DNA of 37,790 bases from Paracoccaceae bacterium (GCA_902554705.1 CACDPP010000020.1:1-37790); one strand, 5' to 3'. Numbered from the stretch's first letter, positions 14,217 through 23,277 are shown. Notes: a model not told the origin generated them from the letters alone. Translations and numbers: made by a program.

Positions 14217-15584
14217 TTACTTTTTAGCCATCTCTGGCCCCCAACCCCGAGTCTTTCCCGGGTTCATTAGACCGTATGGATCGGCCTCCTTTTTGAACTC
14301 AATCAAAGTCGAGTCAATTTCCTTCATGCCACCGTCTTCTATCGTAATGACATGTGGGTCGAAGATCATACACCCGTCTAACTCTTCCATTTCGTGGATA
14401 ATCTCATAGGTGCGTTCTTTGCTTGCCCAGCGTAAGATGGGCAGAGCGAATATCTGAATCTGACCATCCATTCGTGCCATTTCGTGATGAAAAAATAGCT
14501 CGTCGCCGTAGCGCTTCATCTGCCTTTCAACTAGTTTTGTATCGAAAGGTCGGGGGTACGCTACTTGTAGATAGGTCCAGACTTTAGGCTCCCGTTTTAA
14601 CGCCTGCAGCGTCGTATGGTTCCAGCCACATTCCCAGGCTGGGGGCAAGTTGGCTTCCTCTATCTCATGCAACGTTTTTGCCAGACTGACGGTGCCGCCT
14701 GCATCCTTTACACGAGAGTTGTAATCTGCCACCGCTTCGGGAGCAATCATTGAGAAAACCGCATCAAGTTCGGGAGGAAAATAGTCAGTCAACTTCCGGT
14801 AATACTGTGCGAAACGGCGTTCAACCACAGTCATCAGAAAGGCATCCAGGTTTTCTTCCTGCGCCTGTTTGGCAAAGTCGAGAGCTGCTGCGTAGTTGCT
14901 GAATAGGGCGATGGTATGGCTCCAGTCCTTTGCAGGGGTCAGCGCATAATCCATTGCTGTGATAATCCCATTAGTCCCATAGGCATGCTGAGCTTTAAGA
15001 ATATCTTTGCCGTACAGTTCAATAACCCGCGGCTCTTCTTCAACCGTCACGATACGCAAATAGGTGATATTCTGGCCGTCACGCAGCATCCCGTTGCGAA
15101 GCGAACCAATACCGCCAGAACCGCCAGAGACGAAGCCACCCATTGTTGCCAGACGTTTAGTCGATGGGAACATAGACAGCATCTGGCAGCTCTCAGCTAC
15201 AGCCTTCTCCACCTGCTCGATCCGCGCCCCTGCCTCACAGACAACTCGCCCTTCTGAAATTTCAAGCACCTTATTGAGCTTAGTGGTTTCAAGTACAACG
15301 CCACCTTCAATTGGAATACATTGGCCATAGTTTCCAGTGCCACCACCACGAATGGTTAGAGGAATCCGATGGCGTGCAATAGCAGCCGCTATGGTCATTA
15401 CTTCCTCTTCAGTCTTGGGGATGACAAGCAATTGGCCTACGCAGTCATCCAATTGCTCCTTTAAGATAGGAGAGTACCAAAAATAGTCCTTAGATTTCAC
15501 AGCTAATACACTAGCTTCATCACGATACGTAATACTCCCAATGTCATAGACGAAAGCCTCAAGTTGATCTGACGAAGCGTTCAT
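14217..15584 (-). CDS. FAD-linked oxidase (PCMH/VAO type)
   Basis: A 455-residue flavoprotein. The PCMH FAD-binding domain is seen in LTIRGGGTGNYGQCIPIEGG, VCEAGARIEQVEKAV and GGFVSGGSGGIGSLRNGMLR (about residues 80-200). The C-terminal substrate domain ends with the family's DPYGLMNPGK. Such enzymes oxidise hydroxy acids, alcohols or aryl alcohols. ATG 15584 overlaps the amidohydrolase stop (ATGA) and follows AGGAAAGG, so it is preferred over the upstream start. I see no iron-sulfur partner next to it, so the acceptor may be oxygen, a quinone or the neighbouring oxidoreductase. Substrate unknown. Confidence 0.87.
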   Translation of the reverse strand: MNASSDQLEAFVYDIGSITYRDEASVLAVKSKDYFWYSPILKEQLDDCVGQLLVIPKTEEEVMTIAAAIARHRIPLTIRGGGTGNYGQCIPIEGGVVLETTKLNKVLEISEGRVVCEAGARIEQVEKAVAESCQMLSMFPSTKRLATMGGFVSGGSGGIGSLRNGMLRDGQNITYLRIVTVEEEPRVIELYGKDILKAQHAYGTNGIITAMDYALTPAKDWSHTIALFSNYAAALDFAKQAQEENLDAFLMTVVERRFAQYYRKLTDYFPPELDAVFSMIAPEAVADYNSRVKDAGGTVSLAKTLHEIEEANLPPAWECGWNHTTLQALKREPKVWTYLQVAYPRPFDTKLVERQMKRYGDELFFHHEMARMDGQIQIFALPILRWASKERTYEIIHEMEELDGCMIFDPHVITIEDGGMKEIDSTLIEFKKEADPYGLMNPGKTRGWGPEMAKK

Positions 15585-16753
15585 GCTGCTGCCTTTCCTA
15601 TTGATTCTGTACAACCGGCGCGAAAAACCTGTCGTTGTACCTTTGGATTGCGCAGGGCTTCATCCCAGCTGCATCCTTTGATTAAAATGAAATCTGCACT
15701 ACATCCAATCCTTATTTCGTTCTTATCAAGCCCCATAGCTTTTGCTGGGTTCGTGGTGATTGAGTCTAGCCAATCTGCGGGAACCAAATGCGCCGCAACC
15801 GAAGCGTTCCGCAAGACATCGAGCGCGTCATAGGTCCCCATCGAAAAGAAGGGGTCAGATACATTGTCAGCGCCTAGTAAAACCGGCACACCAGCAGCGC
15901 GTAGCTCGTGCATCGGAGCCAGCCCACGCAAACGCGGAGTCACACCTTTTTGGTTATCTTGCAACCATAGATTGGTTGTAGGTAGAATTGTAAGTGCAAT
16001 ACCAGATTCTGCCGCCTTTGAAATGATGCGTGACACTTCTCCTTCTGGTCGAATTGATAACGAACAGGCATGCCCGCAAAGCACTCGACCGGACATTCTG
16101 AAATGCCGAGTTAGTTCAACTATTCGGTCAAATGCAGTTGCCTCCGGCTCCAACCCTTCGTCAACATGAAAGTCTAGCATCAACTCGTAACGTGATGCGT
16201 AAGTGAAGACCTGTTCCAATAGCGCATCTACATTTTCATTGCGGTAAACAAAACACCCCATGACCTCGCGATCCCGATAAACTCGCGATGCGATCGCCGC
16301 TCCAAATTCGACATCGCCAAGCATATTGAGCGGTGTAAGAGAAGACCGTTGTATATCAACTTTTCCTCGCCAATCTTGCGCCATCTCACCCAACACGCTC
16401 CACGCGAGCGGCGCTTCCTCCTGTGCCCAATCGACATGGCTTCGCATAGCGGACATACCATTTCGATAGGCCTCAGCTAGTGCTTGTCCTATACGTTCAC
16501 GCAGGTCTATTTCGTTCCAGGTCAGGGCATCTTTTGCCATTGCCTCAATCGCACCAAACAACCCGGGTTTTTCAGGCTTGCATCTGTTGGCTGTGAAAGT
16601 CTTATCTAAGTGAACGTGCGGGTCGATCGGAAGCGGCAGTAGTACCTGCTGGGCCGTTCCAACGGCTGGAGATATAGAAGCTATTTTGCCGTCTCGCAAA
16701 GCAATATCAACAGTACTTCCGTTCAGAAGTACATCTTTAATTTCAATATTCAC
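15581..16753 (-). CDS. Cytosine-deaminase-like metal-dependent amidohydrolase
   Basis: A 390-residue amidohydrolase-superfamily enzyme of the CodA/N-isopropylammelide type. Metal and catalytic motifs are in place: PHVHLDKTF (HxH), FHVDEGLEPEA (His and the Glu base), GHACS, and LGADNVSDPF (Asp). It hydrolyses or deaminates a ring amine or amide, but the ring is not known. GTG 16753 was chosen: GAGG lies 6 bases before it, the family sequence starts at once, and the start overlaps the permease stop by 11 bases. The longer frame from ATG 16771 has no ribosome site. It lies in the middle of the operon, next to the permease, so it probably acts early on the imported compound. Confidence 0.87.
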   Translation of the reverse strand: MNIEIKDVLLNGSTVDIALRDGKIASISPAVGTAQQVLLPLPIDPHVHLDKTFTANRCKPEKPGLFGAIEAMAKDALTWNEIDLRERIGQALAEAYRNGMSAMRSHVDWAQEEAPLAWSVLGEMAQDWRGKVDIQRSSLTPLNMLGDVEFGAAIASRVYRDREVMGCFVYRNENVDALLEQVFTYASRYELMLDFHVDEGLEPEATAFDRIVELTRHFRMSGRVLCGHACSLSIRPEGEVSRIISKAAESGIALTILPTTNLWLQDNQKGVTPRLRGLAPMHELRAAGVPVLLGADNVSDPFFSMGTYDALDVLRNASVAAHLVPADWLDSITTNPAKAMGLDKNEIRIGCSADFILIKGCSWDEALRNPKVQRQVFRAGCTESIGKAAA

Positions 16754-17594
16754 GACGCACCTCGCTTTCATGCCAGTGACCCAACACCTTACTCGATGCC
16801 CAACTGGTTAAAAGGAAAATTATGATACCCAAGAATGAAACTAAAACCAGAGCAGCAAACATTCGCGGAATTTCGCTGCGGAAGCTGCTTTCGATAATCC
16901 GGCTTGCAAGGCCGGTGTTCTGACCCGCCGTTCCAGCAACAAACTCGGCGACCACTGCTCCGATTAGTGCTAGTCCGCCGGCAACCTTTAATGCTGCCAT
17001 GAAATAGGGCAAGGCCGAGGGAGCCAGGAGGTAACGCAATCTTTGCCAGCGCGTTGCTCGATACATGGTAAACAGATCGATTAAGTTGTGATCTGCAGAC
17101 CGGAGCCCCATCACAGTATTTGACAATATTGGGAAAAAGGCAACAATCCAGGCGCAAATCAAAAGCGCTGCAAAAGTACTGTCTACGTAAATCAGGATCA
17201 ATGGTGCGATCGCAACTACCGGAGTAACTTGCAGTATCACCGCAAAAGGAAACAAGCTAAGCTCAACGGGTCGCGAAAGGGCAAATAGAGCGCCTAAAAG
17301 CACGCCACCGATAATCGCAAGTCCAAGCGAAAAGAATGTGAGCTTTACTGTAAACCATGAAGATGCCATCAGAGATGGGCCATCCTTGACAAGAGTTTCA
17401 GCAATTAAGCTCGGTGCTGGAATTAGGTACTTGGGTATTTCGTGATACCATACCAGATATTCCCACAATCCAACTGCTATTATCAACAAAATGATTGGCA
17501 TGACCCATGTTAAAACTCGCTCTCTCCGCGCACGGCGAAGCTGAGCGGTGTTTACTGGCGTACTCAGATCTTTAGTGGTCGATGTCTTTTGCAT
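16743..17594 (-). CDS. ABC transporter permease (SsuC/ThiX type)
   Basis: A 283-residue inner-membrane protein with about six membrane helices beginning at WVMPIILLIIAVGLWEYL. It has the ATPase-contact EAA-like loop YRATRWQRLRYLLAPSALPY (about residues 180-200). The family serves NMT1/SsuA/ThiY-type binding proteins. Start ATG 17594 has AAGGAA six bases upstream. It overlaps the ATPase gene by 23 bases and the amidohydrolase by 11, so expression is tightly coupled. The protein should work as a homodimer with the ATPase and the binding protein at 13202-14188. Confidence 0.9.
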   Translation of the reverse strand: MQKTSTTKDLSTPVNTAQLRRARRERVLTWVMPIILLIIAVGLWEYLVWYHEIPKYLIPAPSLIAETLVKDGPSLMASSWFTVKLTFFSLGLAIIGGVLLGALFALSRPVELSLFPFAVILQVTPVVAIAPLILIYVDSTFAALLICAWIVAFFPILSNTVMGLRSADHNLIDLFTMYRATRWQRLRYLLAPSALPYFMAALKVAGGLALIGAVVAEFVAGTAGQNTGLASRIIESSFRSEIPRMFAALVLVSFLGIIIFLLTSWASSKVLGHWHESEVRREY

Positions 17595-18348
17595 CAAGCG
17601 TTCCTTTCAGTACTTCCGATACTTTACGGGCTTCCGACATGAATTCTGGGGTCGTTCTCCATTCATCTTTTGGCGGCCAAGGCGTTTGCATCGGCAAATC
17701 TGCCACGACTCTTCCTGGACGTGCGGCCATAACCATGATGCGGGTCGATAGATAGACTGATTCAAAGACTGAGTGGGTAACAAAAATTACTGTCAGCTTA
17801 TTTTCATTGGCCAATCGCACAACGTCGTCGTTTAGTTTTGATCGGGTCATCTCGTCCAGTGCTGCAAATGGTTCGTCCATAAGCAGTATGCGAGGCCGGG
17901 TCACCAACGCGCGGGCGATCGACACTCTCATCTTCATACCTCCAGACAATTCCCGTGGATAGGAGTCAGCAAAGCGCGTTAAACCAACTTCTTTTAATAT
18001 TTGAGTCACTCGCGGTTCCACTTCGGACCGCCTCAGGCCTACAAGTCGAAGAGGTAGGTAGACGTTGTCAAACACCGTTGCCCAAGGCATCAATGTTGGC
18101 TCCTGAAATACAAAGCCCAAATCTTGTTCAGAAACGGCCGATGATGGAGTGATTTCAATTGAACCAGCACTAACTGGAAGCAAACCCGCGATCATTTTCA
18201 GAGCAGTAGATTTGCCACAGCCCGAGGGGCCAAGAAATGTGATGAACTCACCCTCTTTAATATTTAAAGACAAGTCATCTACGGCCAAAAATGCTTGGCC
18301 GAACTTTTTTGATACATGGGTTAATCGTATGATCAGATCACTAGTCAT
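17572..18348 (-). CDS. ABC transporter ATP-binding protein (SsuB/TauB/ThiZ type)
   Basis: A 258-residue ATPase: Walker A LGPSGCGKST, Q-loop VFQEPTLMPW, signature LSGGMKMRVSIARAL, Walker B ILLMDEPFAALD and H-switch VTHSVFES. The set is complete and matches the nitrate/sulfonate/pyrimidine importer group. I start at ATG 18348 (MTSDLIIRL), one base after the creatininase stop; the longer frame reading back into that gene is spurious. It powers the permease encoded next. Confidence 0.92.
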   Translation of the reverse strand: MTSDLIIRLTHVSKKFGQAFLAVDDLSLNIKEGEFITFLGPSGCGKSTALKMIAGLLPVSAGSIEITPSSAVSEQDLGFVFQEPTLMPWATVFDNVYLPLRLVGLRRSEVEPRVTQILKEVGLTRFADSYPRELSGGMKMRVSIARALVTRPRILLMDEPFAALDEMTRSKLNDDVVRLANENKLTVIFVTHSVFESVYLSTRIMVMAARPGRVVADLPMQTPWPPKDEWRTTPEFMSEARKVSEVLKGTLDAKDIDH

Positions 18349-18349
18349 C

Positions 18350-19159
18350 CTAACAATCCTGATCGACAGTATTGTCCAGAAAAGATAAAGGCATACGGTG
18401 CACTTCAGCAAACAGCTTGACAACTTGTTCGGCGGCGTTTGCGATCACCTTAGCGCCCTTTTCAGCTGAAGCAGCAGCGGCGTTTCCACAAGCGCCTGCG
18501 GGATTCATATCCTGTGCTTGCCAGCCAATCTTCCCAGCGATAGACAATCCCAGATGGGTGTTCTCTTTTGAAATATCGGCAATGGTGGGATGAAAATCCC
18601 GTGCATAATCCATCTGAACAGATTCAGGTTGCAGGGCCAGCATGACGCTTGTCTCCATGTCTCCTGCATGAATACCAAAGCGGTTTTCGGTATCAGAAAA
18701 TACTCCGTCTGGCATTCCCAAACCAAACCAGCTAGCCGCGACTGTTAGCATCTTGTGTTTGACGCGTAAGTCGCGCACAACAATTTCCATCGGAGCAATC
18801 TGGCCTCCATGCGAGTTCAAGAAGATCATTTTGCGTACTCCTGCAGCGGCAACGCAATCACCGATTTCTGTCCACATAGCCATCAGTGTCTGTGCCGAAA
18901 AAGTCAGCGTGCCGGGCCATTCGGAATGCTCATTGGATTTCCCAATGGGCATGGTTGGCAAAATTAGCACCGGTAAGTCCTCAGGGAGCTGTTTCACGGT
19001 AGCTTCGACGACTGCGTCCACAATAGTTTGATCAACTGAAAGAGGCAGGTGTGGACCGTGTTGCTCAATAGCACCAACAGGAAGAACAGCGATCAAGTTC
19101 TCATGGTCAAGCTGTGCAAAATCACGCGCTGTATATTCTGACCAGAAACGGTGCCTCAT
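18350..19159 (-). CDS. Creatininase-family amidohydrolase
   Basis: A 269-residue protein of the creatinine amidohydrolase family. Metal-site motifs are PVGAIEQHGPHLPLSVD (Glu, His, Asp), LNSHGGQ (His) and HAGDMETSVM (Glu), so both zinc-type sites look intact. Members open cyclic amides (creatinine) or act on formamides and other ring amides in cofactor pathways, so creatinine should not be assumed. ATG 19159 is preceded by GGGGGAA at good spacing. It is the first gene of the operon, directly after the candidate promoter, which suggests a central role in the pathway. No creatinase gene is present, which argues against a creatinine pathway. Confidence 0.88.
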   Translation of the reverse strand: MRHRFWSEYTARDFAQLDHENLIAVLPVGAIEQHGPHLPLSVDQTIVDAVVEATVKQLPEDLPVLILPTMPIGKSNEHSEWPGTLTFSAQTLMAMWTEIGDCVAAAGVRKMIFLNSHGGQIAPMEIVVRDLRVKHKMLTVAASWFGLGMPDGVFSDTENRFGIHAGDMETSVMLALQPESVQMDYARDFHPTIADISKENTHLGLSIAGKIGWQAQDMNPAGACGNAAAASAEKGAKVIANAAEQVVKLFAEVHRMPLSFLDNTVDQDC

Positions 19160-19229
19160 CACTTCCCCCAAATTTTGCTACAAACGTAAAATGTAACGAC
19201 TAAGCGTGGTGCATTAATGCGCTACGATT

Positions 19230-19279
19230 ATGCTATACAAATTATAACAATTATCAAGCCATTTGATCAGACCAAATGG
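19230..19279 (-). promoter_or_regulatory. Candidate operon promoter with 21-bp palindromic operator
   Basis: On the minus strand TTGATA (19252-19257), a 16-base spacer and TAGCAT (19230-19235) make a plausible promoter for the nine-gene operon. Immediately upstream, 19259-19279 is a near-perfect palindrome with arms CCATTTGGTC and GATCAAATGG around one central base (one mismatched pair). A second perfect palindrome, GCATTAATGC (19211-19220), lies just downstream. The first is a good candidate site for the operon's own TetR regulator; assignment is by position only. Confidence 0.5.
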
Positions 19280-19334
19280 ATTACTGCTTTGACTACTCTC
19301 TAATCAGCATTAAACAAATTGAATTTTATCCTCA

Positions 19335-19439
19335 CTAACAAAAGCACCCGGGCACTTGCGAACGGACCCGATCTAAAATGGTCTCAGGATCGATTCCAAA
19401 GTCGCGGTAAAGGTCATTGATTGTCCCTGTTTCTTTATC
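19335..19439 (-). pseudogene. Transketolase-like C-terminal remnant
   Basis: A 34-codon frame ending in a stop reads DKETGTINDLYRDFGIDPET and then ILDRVRSQVPG. The block LYRDFGIDPETI resembles the extreme C-terminus of transketolase-type proteins, where a short strand-helix of the form xLxxxFGIxxExI is conserved. The frame is closed immediately upstream and has no start. I read it as the end of a gene whose body was lost, perhaps when the neighbouring operon arrived. The rest of 19280-19663 shows nothing I can name. Confidence 0.4.
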
Positions 19440-19663
19440 TTAAATCCAAAACACTCATTACGAAAAGAACAATAAAAACCGCCCCTTTAGCCTCACTTTT
19501 GAAATCTATTGATCTCAAAGACTACCCGAGGCACACTTCAGCCAACATGGGCCCCAATTTTCAGTAGCCGCCACTTGGGCCACCAAGTCTGCCATAGACA
19601 AGATATGACAATAGATTATAACTTATTGAAATCGTTTAAACTCTTGATGGCTTATGACTAAAA

Positions 19664-20236
19664 TCAATCCCAAGTTACAATTTCTGAGAGGTTAGGTCGT
19701 GGCCGCTCAGATGGAGTAACTGTTTCGGTTCCAAAGTAAATTATTCCAGCAACCCGCTCGTTTGTTTGTAGTCCGAAAGTTTCTGATACAAACTTCTTTT
19801 CATGGGATAACCATCCCGTAAGCCAATTAGCTCCCCAGCCAGCGGCAAGCCCAGCATTAACAAGGCTCAGGCAAACAGCTCCTGCAGAGTATGTTTGCTC
19901 AATTTCTGGAATTTTTTCTGAGCGCTTTTGTACTTCGATAACGAGCACACCTAACTCACCATCTTCAAATTGTTTCACTGCTTTTGCCGTAACAGCTTCA
20001 TCACAGTTGAGTGAATTACAGTATTTTTTAGCAGCGACAGCAATTTTTTCTAACGCTGGTTTCTCCAGAACTCTAAGCCTCCATGGCTCCAATTTACCAT
20101 GATCAGGTACACGAGTACCGGCTTCTAAGATCACAGTTAACTCGTCCTTTGATGGGGCTGGGCTAGTAAGTGTTTTGGCTGGTCTCGAACGGCGGTTTAG
20201 TAAAAAGTCTAAAGCTGGTTCGTTTCTCATAGTCAT
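19664..20236 (-). CDS. Nitroreductase-family flavoprotein
   Basis: A 190-residue FMN-dependent nitroreductase of the YdjA type: LLNRRSRPAKTL (FMN phosphate site), RVPDHGKLEPWRLRVL and GWGANWLTGW. These proteins reduce nitro groups or related substrates with NAD(P)H, but the physiological substrate is usually unknown. Two Met codons lie close together (20236, 20230); the first is kept because GGATA lies upstream. It is 58 bases downstream of pip on the same strand and could share its transcript. Composition is again AT-rich, as in the core genome to the right. Confidence 0.87.
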   Translation of the reverse strand: MTMRNEPALDFLLNRRSRPAKTLTSPAPSKDELTVILEAGTRVPDHGKLEPWRLRVLEKPALEKIAVAAKKYCNSLNCDEAVTAKAVKQFEDGELGVLVIEVQKRSEKIPEIEQTYSAGAVCLSLVNAGLAAGWGANWLTGWLSHEKKFVSETFGLQTNERVAGIIYFGTETVTPSERPRPNLSEIVTWD

Positions 20237-20293
20237 TTAAATTATCCAAAAAATTTTAGTGATACTGATTTAAACAATAATTTACTTTTGATC

Positions 20294-21262
20294 TCAAGAT
20301 ACGAGTTCATTTGTAATTCTTACCAGCTCTGAAGATATACCAGGCTCTGACATTGCATGCCCAGCTTGAGGCACTATATTGATTTTTGCATTTGGCCATT
20401 TTTCAAACAACTTGAAAGCACTGGTTGGCGGGCAAATCATATCAAACCTTCCCTGCACGATGCTACCAGGAATATCTTCTATTTTATCCATATTGCTCAA
20501 AATCGCATCTTTATCCTCTAAAAACCCGTTGTTTATAAAGTAATGATTTTCAAGGCGCGCGAAGGTTCTAGCGTAATCCGCTGGCGCGCGGGCTGAAATT
20601 CCATCAGAAGCAATTGAGGCAAGGGCATTTTCCCAAGATGACCAATGCTGACCAAACTCCATTTCTTCTCTGAGATTTCCCGAAAATAGTCGCTTGTTGT
20701 ATGCTTTTATAAGGTTCGACTGTTCATCAATTGGTATTGGATCTTTAAATTTTTTCCATACATCAGGCCAAAATTGCCCAGCGCCCCCACCATAAAACCA
20801 ATGCAACTCTGGCTTCGTCATTAAAAAAACTCCACGAAGCAAAAGGTTGTTAACGCACTTTGGAAACTTCTGGGCATATATTAATGCAAGCGTGGCCCCC
20901 CAGCTTCCTCCAAATACTAACCAATCTGATATTTCAAATTTTTTTCGGATCATTTCTATATCCGCTACCAGATCCCAAGTTGTATTGTTTTTGATTGATG
21001 CTTGTGGTTTAGATCGGCCACATCCGCGTTGATCAAAGAGAATGATATGGTACTTAGTAGGATCAAAATACCTCCTCATAACGGGGCTGCAACCACCTCC
21101 GGGTCCACCGTGCAATACAATTACAGATTTACCTTTAGGGTTGCCGCATCTTTCAACGTAAATTTCGTGGCCACCCCTGACCTCCAGCATCATGCTGTCA
21201 AAGGGATCAATTGATGGAAATAAAAATTGAGCTGCGCGTTTTTGACCAGAGAATTTATCCAT
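20294..21262 (-). CDS. pip: Proline iminopeptidase
   Basis: A 322-residue alpha/beta hydrolase that removes N-terminal proline from peptides (peptidase family S33). It has the oxyanion segment [22 protein letters not shown], the nucleophile elbow [10 protein letters not shown], the acid in [10 protein letters not shown] and the catalytic His in [14 protein letters not shown] 21262 ([13 protein letters not shown]) gives the usual family length; the longer frame to 21421 would run back through the divergent ubiG start. It is divergent from ubiG, with about 50 bases for both promoters. Confidence 0.92.
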   Translation of the reverse strand: MDKFSGQKRAAQFLFPSIDPFDSMMLEVRGGHEIYVERCGNPKGKSVIVLHGGPGGGCSPVMRRYFDPTKYHIILFDQRGCGRSKPQASIKNNTTWDLVADIEMIRKKFEISDWLVFGGSWGATLALIYAQKFPKCVNNLLLRGVFLMTKPELHWFYGGGAGQFWPDVWKKFKDPIPIDEQSNLIKAYNKRLFSGNLREEMEFGQHWSSWENALASIASDGISARAPADYARTFARLENHYFINNGFLEDKDAILSNMDKIEDIPGSIVQGRFDMICPPTSAFKLFEKWPNAKINIVPQAGHAMSEPGISSELVRITNELVS

Positions 21263-21311
21263 ATTTAGATTATATGGTACTTTAGTGGTAAATGACCAGA
21301 CGGAGTGTCCA

Positions 21312-22064
21312 ATGAAAGCTGTTATTGATACAATAGACCCCAAAGAAGTCGCAAAATTTGAGGCCATGGCTGATGAGTGGTGGGACCCTGATGGAAAATT
21401 TAAGCCTTTGCATATGCTCAACCCATGTAGGCTTGATTATATTGTAAGCCAAATAGCTTTAGAATTTGACCGCGATGTTAAGAGCAAGGAGCCCTTCAAG
21501 GGTTTGAAGATATTAGATATCGGTTGTGGGGGAGGTCTTCTCTGTGAGCCTATGGCACGCTTAGGTGCTACTGTAGTTGGGGTAGATGCAGCCGAACGGA
21601 ATATACCTGTAGCAAAAGCGCATGCAAATCGTTCTAGCCTTTCAATTGATTACAGAGTCGGAACAGCAGAGGAGTTAGTGGAAAGTGGCAATAAGTTTGA
21701 CGTTGTTCTTAATATGGAAGTTGTAGAACATGTAGCTGATCCGCTTTCCTATCTAACGGCATGCCGGCAACTTTTAGTAAAAGGTGGACTGATGATTTGT
21801 TCCACAATTAATCGTAATCCCAAGAGTTTTGCCATGGCGATTGTTGGAGCTGAATATGTCATGCGGTGGCTTCCAAAAGGGACACACGAATGGTCAAAAT
21901 TCATAAAGCCAGATGAGCTCTATCAACTTATTTCAAAATCTGGTCTTACGCCTGTTGATAAAAAGGGATTTGTTTTTAATCCTATAAAGTGGTCTTGGGC
22001 TTTATCTGATAGAGACCTTAGCGTAAATTATGTAACTGCAAGTTTAAACGAGGGAGAAAAATAG
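21312..22064 (+). CDS. ubiG: Ubiquinone biosynthesis O-methyltransferase
   Basis: A 250-residue SAM-dependent methyltransferase carrying out the O-methylations of ubiquinone synthesis. Seen: an N-terminal [20 protein letters not shown] typical of UbiG, SAM motif [32 protein letters not shown], and the C-terminal GTHEWSKFI with [12 protein letters not shown] precedes ATG 21312; an in-frame GTG at 21285 is less likely. Ubiquinone is the substrate pool of the bc1 complex encoded at 25191-27918. Confidence 0.95.
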   Translation: MKAVIDTIDPKEVAKFEAMADEWWDPDGKFKPLHMLNPCRLDYIVSQIALEFDRDVKSKEPFKGLKILDIGCGGGLLCEPMARLGATVVGVDAAERNIPVAKAHANRSSLSIDYRVGTAEELVESGNKFDVVLNMEVVEHVADPLSYLTACRQLLVKGGLMICSTINRNPKSFAMAIVGAEYVMRWLPKGTHEWSKFIKPDELYQLISKSGLTPVDKKGFVFNPIKWSWALSDRDLSVNYVTASLNEGEK

Positions 22065-22076
22065 TCGGTTTTTCAA

Positions 22077-22772
22077 TTAATCGAAGAGAAGCATGTAACC
22101 GGCCCCCCTAACTGTTTGAAGGTATCTTGGTTGGCTAGGATTAACTTCTATTTTCCTACGCAATCTTGTTATTTGTACATCTATTGCTCGATCCTGCGCT
22201 GAACTAACATCTCTCCCTAAGGATGTTACTAAATCTGCGCGTGATATAGGTTCACCTAATGCAGAGGTGAAGATTTTCATAAGTTGACTTTCTGTAGTTG
22301 TCAAACGTACTTGGTTTTTGCCTTCCCAAAGTTCGTTGCGTGCAACATCATAATTCAAATTGCCAAAATTCAAAGTTTTTGGCATCATTTGATCTTCTTT
22401 CAAATCGGGCATTCGGCGTAGAATTGCGTTTATACGCAAGAGTAACTCTTTAGGTTCGAAGGGTTTAGGAAGATAATCATCTGCGCCAGCTTCTAAACCT
22501 TTTATTCTATCCTCGGTTTCCCCTCTAGCTGTAAGCAATAAAATTGGTGTTTTATTTTGTAATTTTCTAAATTCAGCGGTAAATGAAATACCGTCTAGAC
22601 CTGGCATCATTACGTCGAGAATGATCAAGTCAAATTCTATTGCAGACAAAAGCGTTCTGGCTTGTTCGGCATCTTCAGCAGTCGATACTAAATAATCACT
22701 TTGGATAAGAAATTGCTGTAAAAGAGAACGAATTCGCTCATCATCATCCACAATTAAAAGATGTGGATCCAT
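22077..22772 (-). CDS. petR: OmpR/PhoB-type response regulator, PetR-like
   Basis: A 231-residue two-domain regulator. The receiver has the acidic pocket IVDDDER, the phospho-acceptor Asp in LIILDVMMPG, T in LLLTARG and K in YLPKPF. The C-terminal winged helix includes LTTTESQLMKIF, then RAIDVQITRLRRKIE and VRGAGYML. In Rhodobacter capsulatus PetR and PetP are encoded beside petABC and are needed for bc1 expression; the arrangement here fits, so I use that name. Its start lies 4 bases after the petP stop. No histidine kinase is adjacent. Convergent with ubiG (12 bases between stops). Confidence 0.88.
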   Translation of the reverse strand: MDPHLLIVDDDERIRSLLQQFLIQSDYLVSTAEDAEQARTLLSAIEFDLIILDVMMPGLDGISFTAEFRKLQNKTPILLLTARGETEDRIKGLEAGADDYLPKPFEPKELLLRINAILRRMPDLKEDQMMPKTLNFGNLNYDVARNELWEGKNQVRLTTTESQLMKIFTSALGEPISRADLVTSLGRDVSSAQDRAIDVQITRLRRKIEVNPSQPRYLQTVRGAGYMLLFD

Positions 22773-22776
22773 GTTA

Positions 22777-23277
22777 TTAACCCTCTTTTCTTAATTTTGA
22801 GTAAATTTTATTAAGCTCTGGATCCATCATAGCTTCTAGAACTGTTTTAAAACCCGAAACAGCGTTGGGCCCGGCATATTTAAAAGCTTTTCGCATCCTA
22901 TTACTTTGTGCTGACGATAAACGTTCCTGTAGTTCACGTCCCTGATTGGTTAAGTAAAGATGCCGTTCTCGTTTGTCTTGAGTACCAACTTTCACCTCAA
23001 CAAGTGTGTCATTCACTAAGGTTCTTAAGACCCTGTTTAGTGACTGCTTTGTCACTCCTAATATATTCAGTAAATTATTAACAGTTGTTCCTGGTGAGCC
23101 ATTTATGAAGTGAACAGCTCGGTGATGAGCACGGCCATAACCGTATTCTACTAAGATTCTGTCTGGATCAGCGGTAAAGCCTCGATATGCAAAAAACATT
23201 GCCTCAATACCTTGTCGCAATTGGTTGTCTGTGAGGTAAAGAAGTGACTCGCCAGTGATGTTACTTGAGTTGGTCAT
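22777..23277 (-). CDS. petP: MarR-family regulator, PetP-like
   Basis: A 166-residue winged-helix protein of the MarR group: GSPGTTVNNLLNILGVTKQS (recognition region) followed by LNRVLRTLVNDTLVEVK and QDKRERHLYLTNQG (wing). PetP of Rhodobacter is the partner of PetR in control of the cytochrome bc1 genes. ATG 23277 is used because GGAG lies 8 bases upstream; the Met at 23301 has no site. petP and petR form one minus-strand operon, opposite to ilvE and petABC. Confidence 0.85.
   Translation of the reverse strand: MTNSSNITGESLLYLTDNQLRQGIEAMFFAYRGFTADPDRILVEYGYGRAHHRAVHFINGSPGTTVNNLLNILGVTKQSLNRVLRTLVNDTLVEVKVGTQDKRERHLYLTNQGRELQERLSSAQSNRMRKAFKYAGPNAVSGFKTVLEAMMDPELNKIYSKLRKEG

Noticed and set aside
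18350-19159. Creatinine degradation pathway
   Set aside because: The creatininase family also covers other ring-amide hydrolases, and no creatinase or sarcosine oxidase gene is present.
19160-19300. TPP riboswitch ahead of the ThiY-type transporter operon
   Set aside because: No CUGAGA-type thi-box or space for its folded stems between the promoter and the first gene.
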